Shown here one piece after another: positions 5,323-5,525 of a DNA stretch of 5,525 nucleotides (the first letter of the stretch is position 1; the number at the start of each line of letters is the position of its first letter). The notes beneath the pieces were generated by a model. That model saw only the letters and a program-made list of their open reading frames with translations, was not told the DNA's origin and made no database searches. The position numbers and the translations under genes are program-made. Source of the DNA: Nitrosopumilales archaeon (lineage in GTDB: Archaea > Thermoproteota > Nitrososphaeria > Nitrososphaerales > Nitrosopumilaceae); NCBI GenBank assembly GCA_016176745.1, contig JACOWO010000077.1, positions 1 through 5,525 of the forward strand, in the 5' to 3' direction.

Positions 5323-5525
5323 GCCTTTGCAACCTTTACCAAATCACGTATATGAATTTCCATACCGAACCTGTCCTCGTTTTTTTTCATATATCTGAAA
5401 ATTGACATCAAGTCAACAAATTGTTTTATAAAACTAAACTCGCCTTTCATCTTTGAGAGTACAAATTTCAATACCTTGCTGTAAATTGCAAAATATGTCA
5501 GAACCTCTTTTCTGTATTTTTCGTT
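5319..5525 (-). CDS. C-terminal 68 codons of an unidentified protein (5' end outside window)
   Basis: The minus strand from the window edge is open for 68 codons and ends with TAG at 5321-5319. The product begins NEKYRKEVLTYFAIYSKVLK and ends with MEIHIRDLVKVAKA. It is rich in Lys, Phe, Ile and Val and appears helical, with no cysteine and no motif I can name. Reasons to think it is real: the frame has no stop over the full stretch, composition is protein-like, it leaves no gap to the convergent gene, and there is no other coding candidate in 5323-5525. It contains only internal ATGs, so the start must lie beyond base 5525. The run of As encoding the lysines of YMKKNED reads as T8 on the other strand. 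Confidence 0.7.
   Translation of the reverse strand, partial: NEKYRKEVLTYFAIYSKVLKFVLSKMKGEFSFIKQFVDLMSIFRYMKKNEDRFGMEIHIRDLVKVAKA
5380..5387 (+). terminator. Possible T8 terminator for the YkgJ-type gene
   Basis: Eight Ts on the plus strand lie 58 bases after the stop of the YkgJ-type gene. Archaeal polymerase stops at such runs. The same bases encode lysines of the convergent minus-strand gene, so the run may have no regulatory meaning. Confidence 0.3.

Noticed and set aside
1..5525. Mobile element, CRISPR array, attachment site duplication or toxin-antitoxin pair
   Set aside because: I found no regularly spaced repeats, terminal inverted repeats, transposase or integrase, and no second copy of the tRNA 3' end.

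Overview
The window looks like the chromosome of an AT-rich archaeon of the Nitrososphaerota (Thaumarchaeota), most like the Nitrosopumilus/Nitrosarchaeum group. Three things support this: the archaeal gene order rpoA - rpl30e - nusA-like - rps12 - rps7; an RNA polymerase largest subunit that runs unbroken through the point where most archaea split it into A' and A''; and an intron-containing archaeal tRNA without an encoded CCA end. The genus is an inference from composition and style, not from a database match.

Layout. Positions 1-4097 (+ strand) hold an information-processing cluster: the 3' part of rpoA, then rpl30e (eL30), a two-KH-domain NusA-like protein, rps12 (uS12) and rps7 (uS7). 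The rpoA-rpl30e and rpl30e-nusA gaps are 53 and 74 bases and each has a TATA-like element at a distance that would give a short leader. nusA-rps12 and rps12-rps7 are separated by 4 and 3 bases and look translationally coupled. The genes that often follow in archaea (fusA/tuf/rps10) are absent here; the cluster ends abruptly after rps7.

On the minus strand, 8 bases past the rps7 stop, lies a 104-base tRNA-Gln(CUG) gene interrupted by two tiny introns: 16 bases at the D-loop/D-stem boundary (21/22) and 15 bases at the canonical 37/38 site. Removing both gives a fully paired 73-base cloverleaf. It has its own TATA-like box, and a T6 run that overlaps the rps7 stop codon.

The last part is accessory. 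A 109-codon minus-strand gene of unknown function (possibly a small winged-helix protein) is divergent from a plus-strand YkgJ-type cysteine-cluster protein that lacks an ATG near its start. Their promoters seem to overlap the other gene's start. The YkgJ gene converges on a further minus-strand gene, of which only the last 68 codons are in the window; the two stop codons interlock in one CTAG.

I see no mobile element, CRISPR array, defence locus or clearly new multi-gene system. The most interesting item is the doubly interrupted tRNA-Gln and its tail-to-tail contact with the ribosomal protein operon.
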